Assembly (NCBI GenBank): GCA_949451605.1 | Contig: CASTSB010000006.1 | Span: 32,867-96,866 of the forward strand | Length of the DNA: 64,000 nucleotides | From: an uncultured Bacilli bacterium | GTDB taxonomy: Bacteria; Bacillota_I; Bacilli_A; RF39; UBA660 | Direction: 5' to 3' | Shown: one piece after another, positions 1 through 11,500 of the stretch | Position numbering within the stretch: position 1 is the first letter of the stretch | How the letters are laid out: each line of letters starts with the position of its first letter | The notes under the pieces: model-generated | Databases searched by the model: none | Seen by the model: the letters and a program-made list of their open reading frames with translations, nothing else | What the model was told of the DNA's origin: nothing | Translations under genes and position numbers: made by a program

Positions 1-803
1 CTGGAGCTGTAATTGAAGTTTTACTTTTAAAAAATACTAAGGGTGATGAATGGGAATGTTTAGTTAAACCCGCTAGAAGAATAAAGGTTGGTACGATAGT
101 TTCATTTGGAGATGGAGTATTAAAAGCAGAATGTATAGGTGAAGCGGATGAAGGTATTAGATATTTTAGATTTATTTATGATGGAATCTTTTTAGAGATA
201 CTTGAAAGTCTAGGAACTATGCCTCTTCCTCCATACATTCATGAAAAGTTGGAAGATCAATCTAGATATCAAACTGTATATGCAAAAGAAGTTGGTAGTG
301 CAGCTGCTCCTACTGCAGGACTTCATTTTACTAAAGATTTACTAAAGAAGATTGAAGATAAAGGTATAAGAATAGAGTATGTTACTCTTCATGTTGGTCT
401 TGGAACTTTTAGACCAGTTAGTGTTGAAAAAATTGAAGAGCATGAGATGCACTCTGAATATTATCAAATGAGTAGTGAAGTAGCAGAAGTTTTAAATGAT
501 GCTAAGAAAAATGGCAATAAGATTATTGCAGTTGGAACTACTTCTACTAGAACGCTTGAGACTATTGCTTCTAAATATGGAAAGTTTGTAGAATGTAGTG
601 GATGGACTAATATATTTATTTATCCAGGTTATCAGTTTAAGGGAATTGATAACTTGATTACCAATTTTCATTTGCCAAAATCTACTTTAGTTATGTTAGT
701 TTCAGCTTTAGCAGGAAGAGAAAATATCTTAAATGCTTATAATATAGCTGTTAAAGAAAAATATAGATTTTTCTCATTTGGAGATGCAATGCTAATAAAA
801 TAA
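1..803 (+). CDS. queA: S-adenosylmethionine:tRNA ribosyltransferase-isomerase (5' end outside window)
   Basis: QueA transfers and isomerises the ribosyl part of SAM onto preQ1-tRNA, making epoxyqueuosine at wobble position 34. The reading frame is open from the first complete codon at position 3; the N-terminal part lies upstream of the window. Family hallmarks seen are [61 protein letters not shown] and the FGDAM end. The ATG at 219 is internal, not the start. tgt, the preceding enzyme of the same pathway, lies 1.9 kb downstream, separated by two unrelated genes. The gene ends in a terminator that begins within its last codons. Confidence 0.97.
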   Translation, partial: GAVIEVLLLKNTKGDEWECLVKPARRIKVGTIVSFGDGVLKAECIGEADEGIRYFRFIYDGIFLEILESLGTMPLPPYIHEKLEDQSRYQTVYAKEVGSAAAPTAGLHFTKDLLKKIEDKGIRIEYVTLHVGLGTFRPVSVEKIEEHEMHSEYYQMSSEVAEVLNDAKKNGNKIIAVGTTSTRTLETIASKYGKFVECSGWTNIFIYPGYQFKGIDNLITNFHLPKSTLVMLVSALAGRENILNAYNIAVKEKYRFFSFGDAMLIK

Positions 804-825
804 CATTGCATTTTTTTTATTTTTA
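785..825 (+). terminator. Intrinsic terminator of queA
   Basis: The 7-bp stem TGCAATG (785-791) / CATTGCA (804-810) is followed by eight T. The left arm lies inside the final queA codons and the stop codon lies in the loop. Confidence 0.85.
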
Positions 826-828
826 AAG

Positions 829-857
829 TTGTTTGTGAAACATTTATTTGTTATACT
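829..857 (+). promoter_or_regulatory. Promoter of the frameshifted gene at 880
   Basis: TTGTTT (829-834), a 17-base spacer and TATACT (852-857) preceded by TGT, an extended -10. The start codon follows 22 bases downstream. The promoter looks intact although the gene is broken. Confidence 0.7.
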
Positions 858-879
858 AAATTAAAATAGAGGTGATTTT

Positions 880-1586
880 GTGAATATAAATTATCGTAGA
901 AAAAATAATAAGTTAGTTATTATAATAATACTAGTTGTTACAATTTTTGGAGTTTCTATAGGTCTGCAACATTTTCAGAAAACTTAAAAATTAATAGTTC
1001 TACTCAAATAAATCCGAGTCCAGATAACTTTCAGCTTAATATTACTAGTACTAAAGCTACAACACAAGCAATTCATATAGACCCAGAACTAGGTATAGAT
1101 GAGCCTTCAGAAGGCGATAGAGTACCATCTCTTCCGAAGGCTGCACCAGCAATAATTAATAACACATTAAAAAATCCATATATAGAGAATATTAATGCAC
1201 AATTTACTGAGCCAGGACAATTAGTAAAATTTAATTTTTATATCTTTAACCCTGGAAAATATACTGCTTTTGTTAAAGACTCTAAATTTATTAATAAAGT
1301 TAATACAGAGTATTATTGGAATGCTGATATAACTTGTAAGGCTAAAAATGGTGCAACTGAGGCTTTAGTGCAAGATGCGTGCTCTTGTATTTCAACGGGG
1401 GTCTATACAGTGGATGATGATGGTACATTTATTGATAAAGGAGTTGCAAAACAAACAATTCTCCCAAATGGATTTAGTAAAATGGTTATGATAGGTATTA
1501 GTTATGGTTATGGATGTCAAATGCTAGATGGGCCATTTGATGTAGAAATTAGTGATTCTATGGTTAATTTTTCAACTGCTGAATAA
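880..1586 (+). pseudogene. Exported EPGQ-motif protein, frameshifted after the signal segment
   Basis: Starts at GTG 880 after AGAGGTGA. The first frame encodes a hydrophobic signal segment ending VSIG and stops at TAA 985. From 966 the adjacent frame is open to TAA 1584 and continues the same protein (ATFSENLKINSS..., EPGQ, DGPFDVEISD). Alignment with the paralogues at 17879 (SIGFAMFSSTLNIKS) and 40707 (SVGLAAFSSNLNIKS) places one missing base near 963-966. The mature part has a Cys pair (TCKAKNGATEALVQDAC) that matches the C-x-GEG...C segment of the paralogues. No slippery heptamer is seen, so programmed frameshifting is unlikely; a mutation or an assembly error are the options. Function unknown; family resembles SipW-dependent TasA/camelysin-like secreted proteins only loosely. 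Confidence 0.8.
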
Positions 1587-1594
1587 TAAGAACA

Positions 1595-1620
1595 ATAACT
1601 TTTTTTATAAAAAAAGTTAT
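1595..1620 (+). terminator. AT-rich hairpin after the 880 gene
   Basis: ATAACTTTTTT (1595-1605) pairs with AAAAAAGTTAT (1610-1620). There is no T-run after the stem, so termination would be weak. It could also work on the other strand. Confidence 0.4.
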
Positions 1621-1740
1621 ATCAATATGTGGTAAATTCTTCTATTTTTATAGAATGTAGTAAATAATTATACTTTTAGTGAAATTGATAAATTTATTAT
1701 TAAAAGAGTATTGATAAATGTAATTTAATTAATTTATTCA

Positions 1741-1769
1741 TTGAATTATATAAGATGTTATGTTAGTAT
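1741..1769 (+). promoter_or_regulatory. Promoter of the double-Gre gene
   Basis: TTGAAT (1741-1746), a 17-base spacer and TAGTAT (1764-1769) with TGT just upstream. It lies 33 bases before the start at 1803. Confidence 0.65.
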
Positions 1770-1802
1770 AGAGGCAAAAACACTTTGAGAGGGAGAAAGT
1801 AA

Positions 1803-3843
<2,041 letters not shown>

Positions 3844-3850
<7 letters not shown>

Positions 3851-4158
3851 TGGATAAAAAATACTGGCTTTGAATTATTATAATTTGAAGTTTTTTCTTG
3901 AATAGTTTGAGCATTTGATGTACTGTTTCTAGTTTCTGGAACTTCTGGAGATGTTATTTCATTTGCAATTCTTAACATTGATCTCATATTTGAAACCATT
4001 GGTTTTACCTGATAAACGATAGGGATTGCTTGATTTATTACACCTAGAGTTTTTTGTGTTCCGTCTAGTATACCACCCCAACTTATATTTTTTAAGCTAG
4101 CTAATAATCCAGGTTTTGCCATACTGGCCATATTTGTCATATATGGATTTGGGTACAT
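3844..4158 (-). CDS. YqfQ/VrrA-like small protein
   Basis: 104 residues. The central segment WGGILDGTQKTLGVINQA, followed by IPIVYQVKPMVSNMRSML, resembles the YqfQ/VrrA family of Bacillus (a short GG(I/L)...TQK.LG.....P.V.QY.PMV.N pattern). The family is associated with spore coat in Bacillus but has no established activity. SD AAGAGGTG lies just before the ATG on the minus strand. It is a single-gene unit convergent with tgt and divergent from the pilC-like gene. The assignment rests on pattern recall. Confidence 0.6.
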
Positions 4159-4270
4159 AAAAACACCTCTTAATATAGTTTATGAAAAAATAATCAAAAA
4201 GTTAATTTAAATATTTAAAAAAATTTTTAACTATGCTACAATTAAATAGAATAATGAGGAGGTTAGTTGT

Positions 4271-5749
4271 ATGGAAGTTGTTCTTATGCCGTTTATTTTT
4301 ATTTACCATATAGTTAGCGGAATATTAAATTTACCTAAAAAATTATTTAGTAAGGCAGAAGATGTTGCTATAGGAGTTGAAGATAAAAGTCAATTAGTAA
4401 AAGAGACTATCTCTGAAAGTGTTGTACCTGTTCAACAAAGTTATGTACAAGATTTAAATGTTAATCCTAATCAAGTTCCGCTTCCTGATAATACATCTGT
4501 AAAACCTCAAAATACAGAAAATAAAGAAAGAGCAAGAAATCCTTTGGTAGGATTTAAATATACTATTATTAATGCGATGGGCAAGAAAGAAAATGGAACT
4601 TTAAATGCCGAGTCAATTGAAGATGCTCGTAGCTTTTTAATGCAACAAGAATATGAAATATTAAGTCTTTCTGAAAGATCAAAGATGGATATTGATATTA
4701 ATATTGGTACTGGAATTAAGCCAGCAGATCTTTCTTTTTCACTTACACAATTGTCTACTTATATAAAAGCTGGTATTCCACTTGTAGATGCTGTTAAAAT
4801 CTTGGCAAAGCAAACTACTAAAAAAGACTTAAAGAAAAACTTTAATCAAATTGTTTATGAATTACTTAAAGGGGAGAGTTTTTCGGAAGCATTAATAGCT
4901 CAAGGAAATGTTTTTCCCAAACTTTTAATAAACATGGTAAAGACTTCTGAAATGACTGGAGATTTAGCATCTATTCTAGATGATATGGCAGAGTATTATA
5001 CAAGTATGGATAATACGAGAAAACAGATGAAGAGCGCTATGACTTACCCAGTTGTAGTATTAACTCTTGCTTTTGCTGTATTAATTTTTATGCTTACTTA
5101 TTTGGTCCCTCAATTTTCTGCAATGTTTGAAGAAAATGGAGCTTCACTACCTGCACTTACTCAAACAATTTTAAATATATCTAATTTTATAAAGTCTAAT
5201 TATATAATGCTTATTATTGGAGTGATTGTTGCGGTTGGAGCTTTCATATTTTTATTTAAAAAAGTACAAAGTTTTAGGACTACAGTTCAAACTATTATGA
5301 TGCATTTACCTGTTTTTGGAAATATTATAATTTATAACGAGATTGCTAATTTTACAAAGACTTTTGCATCACTTCTTAATCATGGTGTTTTTATTACAGA
5401 TAGTATGGAAATTTTATCTAAGATTACAAATAATGAAGTATATATAAGGATAATTAATAAGACTTTAGTTAATTTAGGTAAGGGTGACTCAATTTCTTCT
5501 GCATTTAGGGGAGAATGGGCTATACCTGTTGTTGCTTATGAAATGATTGTTACTGGAGAATCTACTGGGCAGTTAGGTGCTATGATGGAAAAAGTCGCAA
5601 GCCACTTTCAAAATTTACATAAGAATATAATTGATCAAATGAAAAGTTTAATTGAACCTTTATTAATCGTATTTTTGGCTGTTGTTGTAGGTGTTATTTT
5701 AATATCAATAGTTCAACCAATGTTTGCAATATATTCAACAGTGTCTTAG
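4271..5749 (+). CDS. Type II secretion/type IV pilus inner-membrane platform protein (PilC/GspF family)
   Basis: The platform protein of a type IV pilus or competence pseudopilus works with an assembly ATPase to insert pilins. The 492 residues hold two copies of the T2SSF fold: one around residues 155-275 (FSLTQLSTYIKAGIPLVDAV, LKGESFSEAL, MVKTSEMTGDL, then a membrane segment) and one around 355-485 (FTKTFASLLNHGVFITDSME, MIVTGESTGQLGAMM, final membrane segment). There is an unusual 90-residue N-terminal extension with a short hydrophobic start and a Pro/Asn-rich stretch. SD GAGGAGG lies 8 bases before ATG 4271, and a TGC-extended TACAAT (4237-4242) is a plausible -10. The prepilin peptidase gene follows 9 bases later; no assembly ATPase gene is nearby. 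Confidence 0.9.
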   Translation: MEVVLMPFIFIYHIVSGILNLPKKLFSKAEDVAIGVEDKSQLVKETISESVVPVQQSYVQDLNVNPNQVPLPDNTSVKPQNTENKERARNPLVGFKYTIINAMGKKENGTLNAESIEDARSFLMQQEYEILSLSERSKMDIDINIGTGIKPADLSFSLTQLSTYIKAGIPLVDAVKILAKQTTKKDLKKNFNQIVYELLKGESFSEALIAQGNVFPKLLINMVKTSEMTGDLASILDDMAEYYTSMDNTRKQMKSAMTYPVVVLTLAFAVLIFMLTYLVPQFSAMFEENGASLPALTQTILNISNFIKSNYIMLIIGVIVAVGAFIFLFKKVQSFRTTVQTIMMHLPVFGNIIIYNEIANFTKTFASLLNHGVFITDSMEILSKITNNEVYIRIINKTLVNLGKGDSISSAFRGEWAIPVVAYEMIVTGESTGQLGAMMEKVASHFQNLHKNIIDQMKSLIEPLLIVFLAVVVGVILISIVQPMFAIYSTVS

Positions 5750-5758
5750 GAGTAGATT

Positions 5759-6502
5759 ATGCAATTATTATTTATATGTTTTATTGGTATTGTGATAGGT
5801 TCAATATGTACAAAAGTGGGAATGCATTTTCCAATAGAAGAAAGTATTTTTGAAAAGTCTACTTGTAGCCATTGTGGTTATAAGCATTCATATATTGCAT
5901 TTTTTAATTATTTTATTAATAGTGGTAGATGTAAAAACTGTGGAGCTAGACTTAGGTTTTTACCTGTATTAAATGAGGCATTTACTGGACTGTTCTTTGC
6001 ACTTAGTTATTATATTTTTGGATTTAGTTATTCTTTCTTTATTGCAATTGGTATTATTTGTTTACTTATGATTATTTTAATAAGTGATTTAAATTATATG
6101 ATAATACCTGATGAAGTTTTAGTTTTGTTCAGTGCTTATTTTATTTTAGTGTTATTTTTTAAGATTGGACTTATGTCTGTATTATTACAAATTGGTTATG
6201 GAATATTCTTATTTTTAGTAATGTATTTTATTATGATTTTAGGAGAGGTGATATTAAAAAAAGAAAGTTTAGGTGGAGGAGACGTTAAGATGATGTTTAT
6301 TTTTGGACTTATCTTAGGACCATTATCAGGAGTTTTTTCTATATTTGTTGCAAGCTTTATTGCTCTTCCAGTATCTATTATTATAATGCTTAAGAGTGAT
6401 AATAATGCAATTCCATTTGGGCCTTTTTTATTAATATCTTTAATGCTTTTCTTCTTTTTACAAATTGATACAGATTTTATAATTAATTTATTAAGATTTT
6501 AA
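5759..6502 (+). CDS. Prepilin peptidase (A24 family aspartic protease)
   Basis: Cleaves, and in many cases N-methylates, the leader of type IV prepilins at the membrane. 247 residues with several membrane segments. Near the N-terminus is the cytoplasmic zinc loop C-x2-C...C-x2-C (CSHCGYKH, CKNCGARL). The catalytic aspartates are in DLNYMIIPDE and in GGGDVKMMF, the typical GxGD site. It is the second gene of a pair with the PilC-like gene. A candidate substrate is the prepilin-like protein at 42952. It ends in a terminator that overlaps the stop. Confidence 0.93.
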   Translation: MQLLFICFIGIVIGSICTKVGMHFPIEESIFEKSTCSHCGYKHSYIAFFNYFINSGRCKNCGARLRFLPVLNEAFTGLFFALSYYIFGFSYSFFIAIGIICLLMIILISDLNYMIIPDEVLVLFSAYFILVLFFKIGLMSVLLQIGYGIFLFLVMYFIMILGEVILKKESLGGGDVKMMFIFGLILGPLSGVFSIFVASFIALPVSIIIMLKSDNNAIPFGPFLLISLMLFFFLQIDTDFIINLLRF

Positions 6503-6528
6503 GAAAGATTTGCTTTCTTTTTTTCTTT
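6501..6528 (+). terminator. Terminator after prepilin peptidase
   Basis: AAGAAAG (6501-6507) / CTTTCTT (6513-6519), then a T-rich run. The left arm overlaps the stop codon. Confidence 0.75.
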
Positions 6529-6563
6529 ATTAGTTGTAGTATAAAAGCAGGAGTTGATGAGAT

Positions 6564-7886
6564 GTGAAAAATCTAACTATTTTGCCAGCAGATACTTATA
6601 CAGTTTTAAATAAAACTATAATCAGTGATAGTGATTTAAAAATAGTTAGTATGCTTTATCAACCAATTATAGGTTTTAGTGCAGTCTCTTTATATTTTAC
6701 TTTAATTGATGATTTAGATAAGCTTCAACTTATGAGTGATGATTTGACTCATCATCATTTAATGGCGACAATGCAGCTTAGACTAGAGGATATTGTGATT
6801 GCTAGAGAAAAGCTAGAGGCTGTTGGACTTCTAAAGTCTTATTTAAAAAAAGGAAGTATCAATCAATATGTTTATTTAATTTATTCTCCAATGAATGCTA
6901 ATGAGTTTTTTAATCACCCAATTTTAAATATTGTTTTATATAACAATTTAGGTAAAAAAGAATATGAAAAGTTACTTAATTTTTATAAAATACCAAAGGT
7001 TAATTTAAAAGATTTTGATGATGTAACGGCTTCTTTTGATGAAGTTTTTACATCTGTTAGAGGAAATGTTTTAGAGTTTGATAATGATATTACCAAAAGG
7101 GATACTAATAATATAGTTCTAAATAAAGGTATTGATTTTAATTTACTTATATCATCTATTCCTGAATCACAAATTAACGATAGATGTTTCAATGATGAAA
7201 TAAAAGAATTAATAAATTCTCTTAGTTTTACATATAATTTGCAGACTACTGATATGCAAGGATTAGTAAGAGATGCTATTAATGAGAAAGGTTTGATTGA
7301 TAAAAATAAATTAAGAAGAAGTTGTCGTGATTATTATCAATTTGATAATAATGGTAATTTGCCTACTTTAATATATAATAAACAACCTAATTATTTGAAG
7401 AAGCCAGATGGAGATAATTCTAAATGGGGAAGACTTGTCTATGCTTTTGAAAATTTAACGCCTTATCAATTTTTAAAACAAAAGTATAAAGGTGCTGAAC
7501 CTACTCAAAGAGATAAGCGTCTAATTGAAAACTTGTTGGTAGAGCAAAAATTCAATCCAGGAGTAGTTAATGTTTTAATAGCTTATGTTTTAAAAATTAA
7601 TGGGGAACAATTAAAGAAAAGCTATGTTGAAACACTAGCGGGACAATGGAAGAGGCTTAATATAGAAACAGTTGAAGAAGCTATGCGTATTACTGAAAAG
7701 GAACATAAGAAAACTAAGAAAATGATCGATGCTGATCATAAAAATTCAGGAAAAGGTAGAGTATCGTCTGTTTCTACAAAAAATACAAGTGATATTCCAG
7801 TTTGGTTTGATACAGATCCAAATAAGAGTGAACTTAGTGAAGAGGATGAGTTAGAGCTTAACAAGATACTTGAAGACCTTGTCTAA
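6564..7886 (+). CDS. dnaB: Replication initiation and membrane attachment protein DnaB (DnaD/DnaB family)
   Basis: Bacillus-type DnaB helps load the replicative helicase at oriC and restart sites together with DnaD and DnaI. The 440-residue protein has a winged-helix N-terminal part (about 1-130; LPADTYTVL, MLYQPIIGFSAVSLY) and a C-terminal DnaB/DnaD2 domain around 280-380 (YQFLKQKYKGAEPTQRDKRL, VEQKFNPGVVNVLIAYVL, YVETLAGQWKRLNIETVEEA). The start is GTG 6564; an ATG at 6562 is immediately followed by TGA. SD AGGAG lies about 11 bases upstream. The usual downstream partner dnaI is absent; an unrelated HD-domain gene follows. Confidence 0.88.
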   Translation: MKNLTILPADTYTVLNKTIISDSDLKIVSMLYQPIIGFSAVSLYFTLIDDLDKLQLMSDDLTHHHLMATMQLRLEDIVIAREKLEAVGLLKSYLKKGSINQYVYLIYSPMNANEFFNHPILNIVLYNNLGKKEYEKLLNFYKIPKVNLKDFDDVTASFDEVFTSVRGNVLEFDNDITKRDTNNIVLNKGIDFNLLISSIPESQINDRCFNDEIKELINSLSFTYNLQTTDMQGLVRDAINEKGLIDKNKLRRSCRDYYQFDNNGNLPTLIYNKQPNYLKKPDGDNSKWGRLVYAFENLTPYQFLKQKYKGAEPTQRDKRLIENLLVEQKFNPGVVNVLIAYVLKINGEQLKKSYVETLAGQWKRLNIETVEEAMRITEKEHKKTKKMIDADHKNSGKGRVSSVSTKNTSDIPVWFDTDPNKSELSEEDELELNKILEDLV

Positions 7887-7913
7887 TAGTGTAAAGTGTC
7901 TTGCTTCTCTAAC

Positions 7914-7942
7914 TTGTCTTTTTTCTTTATCTATGATATTAT
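7914..7942 (+). promoter_or_regulatory. Promoter of the HD-domain gene
   Basis: TTGTCT (7914-7919), 17-base spacer, TATTAT (7937-7942) with TGA in front. Confidence 0.65.
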
Positions 7943-7968
7943 TGTATGCGGTATAAGGGATTGATTAG

Positions 7969-8469
7969 ATGAAGAAATATAAAAATGATGAATTTTTTAA
8001 TATAATAGATAAAATAATTTCAAATGAAGAATTTAGTAAAACTAAAGAGATTGATCATCATGGTATAACAAGATATAATCATTGTTTAAGAGTTGCTTAT
8101 TATTCTTTTTTAATTACTAAATTTTTGCATCTTGACTATAAAAAAGTTACTGAGGCAGCTTTACTTCATGATTTTTTTATTGATGAAGTAGAAGATAAGA
8201 ATTTTTATGGTAGGCTTACAAAGCATTCTAAATATGCTCTTGTTAATGCAAGTAAATATTTTGATTTAAATGATATGCAAAAAGATATTATTCTAACTCA
8301 TATGTTTCCAGTTACTTTTACTCCGCCTAAGTATATAGAAAGCTGGATAGTTGATTTAGTGGATGATATAGCAGCAATTTATGAAAAGTTTTATTCTGTT
8401 AGATTAGAAATGAGAGCGGCATTTACATTTTTGTTACTTTTATTTATAAATTATATTAGAGTTATTTAA
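7969..8469 (+). CDS. HD-domain protein with C-terminal hydrophobic tail
   Basis: 166 residues. HD-superfamily metal ligands are visible: H (YNHCLRVAYYS), HD (AALLHDFFID), H (ILTHMFPVT) and D (DLVDDIAAIY), in the spacing of small HD phosphohydrolases. The C-terminus is hydrophobic (FLLLLFINYIRVI) and may lie against or in the membrane. The substrate is unknown. It has its own promoter and terminator, so it is monocistronic. Nucleotide or phosphate-ester hydrolysis is the family expectation, not shown here. Confidence 0.75.
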   Translation: MKKYKNDEFFNIIDKIISNEEFSKTKEIDHHGITRYNHCLRVAYYSFLITKFLHLDYKKVTEAALLHDFFIDEVEDKNFYGRLTKHSKYALVNASKYFDLNDMQKDIILTHMFPVTFTPPKYIESWIVDLVDDIAAIYEKFYSVRLEMRAAFTFLLLLFINYIRVI

Positions 8470-8492
8470 GCAAGTACTTACTTGCTTTTTTG
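8468..8492 (+). terminator. Terminator of the HD-domain gene
   Basis: AAGCAAG (8468-8474) / CTTGCTT (8481-8487) with a TACTTA loop, then a T-run. The stem starts within the stop codon. Confidence 0.85.
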
Positions 8493-8521
8493 TTGTTTTA
8501 TATAGTTTATTTTGCTATAAT
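8493..8521 (+). promoter_or_regulatory. Promoter of the large BspA-type gene
   Basis: TTGTTT (8493-8498), 17-base spacer, perfect TATAAT (8516-8521) with TGC extension. It starts directly after the preceding terminator. Confidence 0.8.
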
Positions 8522-8547
8522 TTAAATATAATAGGAAGGTAAGTAGT

Positions 8548-11500
8548 ATGGATAATTTTTTTAGAAAATTAGAGAAATATATAAATCGTAAAAATATTTC
8601 TTTATTAATCGTTTGTATAATAATGCTACTTAGCTTTGGTTATGCGGCATTTAATTCTAATCTTAATATATCAGGTTTCTCAGCTGATGTTAGAATAAGG
8701 GAAGATATAAGAATAACAGGAATTAGAACTAGTAGTTTTAATAATGCCTCATCTACTTATGAGGATTATAATAAGAAGAATATACAAGTTGGTGTAACTC
8801 TTCCAAGTTCTACATCTGAGGCAGTATACTCAGTAGATATAACTAATCTTGGTAATGTAGAGATGGGTATTCTTTCAATTAATAATTTACCAGATAATTT
8901 ATTACTTGAAGTATTAGATTATGAAATGAATAAAGTTTTATGCCAAGATAATAAATGTAGTCTAGGAATGACTAAAACAATAAGAGTTAAAATTAAATAT
9001 AAAAATGGAGGATTCTCTGCATCTTCAACAACTTATAATTTGAAATTAGATTTTGATTTTCAAAGGATGTATACAGTTACATATAATACTCAGGCCGGGG
9101 CTAATAAGACTGATAAAGCCATTAACAATGGAACATATAAATTAGATTATAATCAAGAGTCAGTAAAGCCTACTAGTATGGCAGTTAAGATGAATAATCA
9201 AGCAATAACTGATTATACTTATACTTATCAAGAAGGAATACTAACAATTCCAAATGTATCAGGAGATATTGTAATTACTAATAGTTATATTGATTATTTA
9301 AAAGTATCAGGAAACCCTGATTCAGAAGATGTACAATTCTTTAATCAAGGAATTAAAAGAAACGAAATAGAGTCAGTAACATTTAAAAATAGTAAGGCAG
9401 TATCAAGAGCCGTTGTGAAAAGCTTTGATATATCACAAGATAATACTGGCAACATTATGGCTTATTATATGGATGAAGATTCTAATGGGTTATATGAATT
9501 ATATATAGGCCAAGATGGAGGAGTAAATGCAAATAAAGACTCAAGTTATCTTTTTAAATATATGACTAATCTTAAAAATATAGATTTCACATACTATAAT
9601 ACCGATGCCGTTACTAGTATGAATTCTTTATTTAATTATTGTAGTAGCCTAACTAGTCTTGATTTATCAAGATTCAATACTTCTAAAGTAACAGATATGG
9701 GATGGATGTTTAGTGTTACTAGTGCTTTAACAAATTTAGATTTATCAATGTTTGACACAAGAGAAGTTACTAACATGCGTTCTATGTTTCATACTAATAG
9801 CAGTTTGACTGAACTTGATTTAAGTAATTTCATAACTACTAAGCTTACAAATATGGATAGTATGTTTAGAGGATGTAGTAATTTGATTAGCTTAGATTTA
9901 AGTAGTTTTAATACTTCTAATGTAACAAATATGGAAAGCTTGCTTTATGAAGATATTAAATTAAATGATTTAAAATTTACACCAAATATATTTCTTACTA
10001 ATAATGTAACTAGTATGGGATGGATGTTTTATAAATGTAATGCCTTAGGTAATATAGATACCTCAAAATTTGTTGCAACAGAAGCAGTACAACTTAAAAG
10101 TATGTTTGCACAATGTACTAGTATGACAACAATTGATTTAAGTAATTTTATGCAAACAAAAGCTGAAGATACATCATTTATGTTTAGTGGTTGTACAAAT
10201 TTAAAAAATGTTAATATTAGTAATTTGGATGTAAGTTCTTCTACTTCTTTTAATCAAATGTTTAATAGCTGCTCAAGTCTTATTAGTGTAGATTTAAGTG
10301 GCTTTAACGCCAATTCAGTTACATCAACATATAGAATGTTTTATGGTTGTGAATCATTATCTAATATTAAATTTAATAATTTTGATGGAAGTAAGAATAC
10401 AACTATGTATCAAATGTTTTACAATTGTGGCAATCTTACTAATTTAGATTTAAGTAGTTTTAATACAGCTAGTGTAAAAAATATGCAATCAGTTTTTTAT
10501 TGTTGTTCTAAACTTTCTACAATAACTTTAAATCCTACAATATTTAAAACAGATAATGTAACAAATATGGGCTGGATGTTTTTTAGATGTAATGCATTAA
10601 CTGCAGTTGATACGAGCAAATTCACTGCTACAAATGTAGAACAAATGAAAAGTATGTTTTGTGATTGTTCTGAACTTACAAGTTTAAATCTTAGTAATTT
10701 TACTTCTTCAAAAGTTACAAATAATGATTTTATGTTTAGTGGATGTAGTAAGCTTTCTAGCTTGATAATAAATAATTTTAATCCGAATTTATCTACATCG
10801 ATGCAAGGGATGTTTGATGGTTGTTCTGAGTTGACTTCACTTGATATTTCTAAATTTAGTACAAGTAATGTTACAAATATGCAATCGATGTTTAGTGGTT
10901 GTCATAAAATTGTTACTATTACGTTCGATAAAAGTTTATTCTTAACAGATAAAGTAAAAAATCTGTCAGGTATGTATAATGAATGTTTCAAATTAATTTC
11001 TTTAGATTTAAGTAATTTTAATACTGCAAATGTTACTACTATGAGAATAATGTTTCAACAGTGTAATAATTTAAGTTCAATAAATATAAATCCTAATTTG
11101 TTTATTACAAGTGCAGTAACTGATTTTGTAGCAATGTTTAATCAATGTTCTGTGCTAACTAATGTTGATACAAGTAAGTTTGTTGCAACTAATGCTACAG
11201 ATACTAAATGGATGTTTAGGTCATGTTCTAATATAACATCAATTAATTTAAGTAATTTTATAAGTTCTAAAACTACTGACACGTCATATATGTTTAGTGG
11301 ATGTACTAGTTTAACTAATTTAGAGATCAGTAAACTAGATACTTCTAATGTAGTTAATATGTCTAATATGTTTAATGAATGTAATTCACTAGTTTCTTTG
11401 AACGTTATTAATTTTAATACCTCAAATGTTACTAATATGGAATTAATGTTTTATAATTGTAATAAACTTACAACTTTAACTTTTGATAAAACTAAGTTTT

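Noticed and set aside
880..1000. Programmed -1 frameshift in the 880 gene
   Set aside because: No X-XXY-YYZ heptamer precedes the stop at 985 in the right frame, and intact paralogues read through in one frame.
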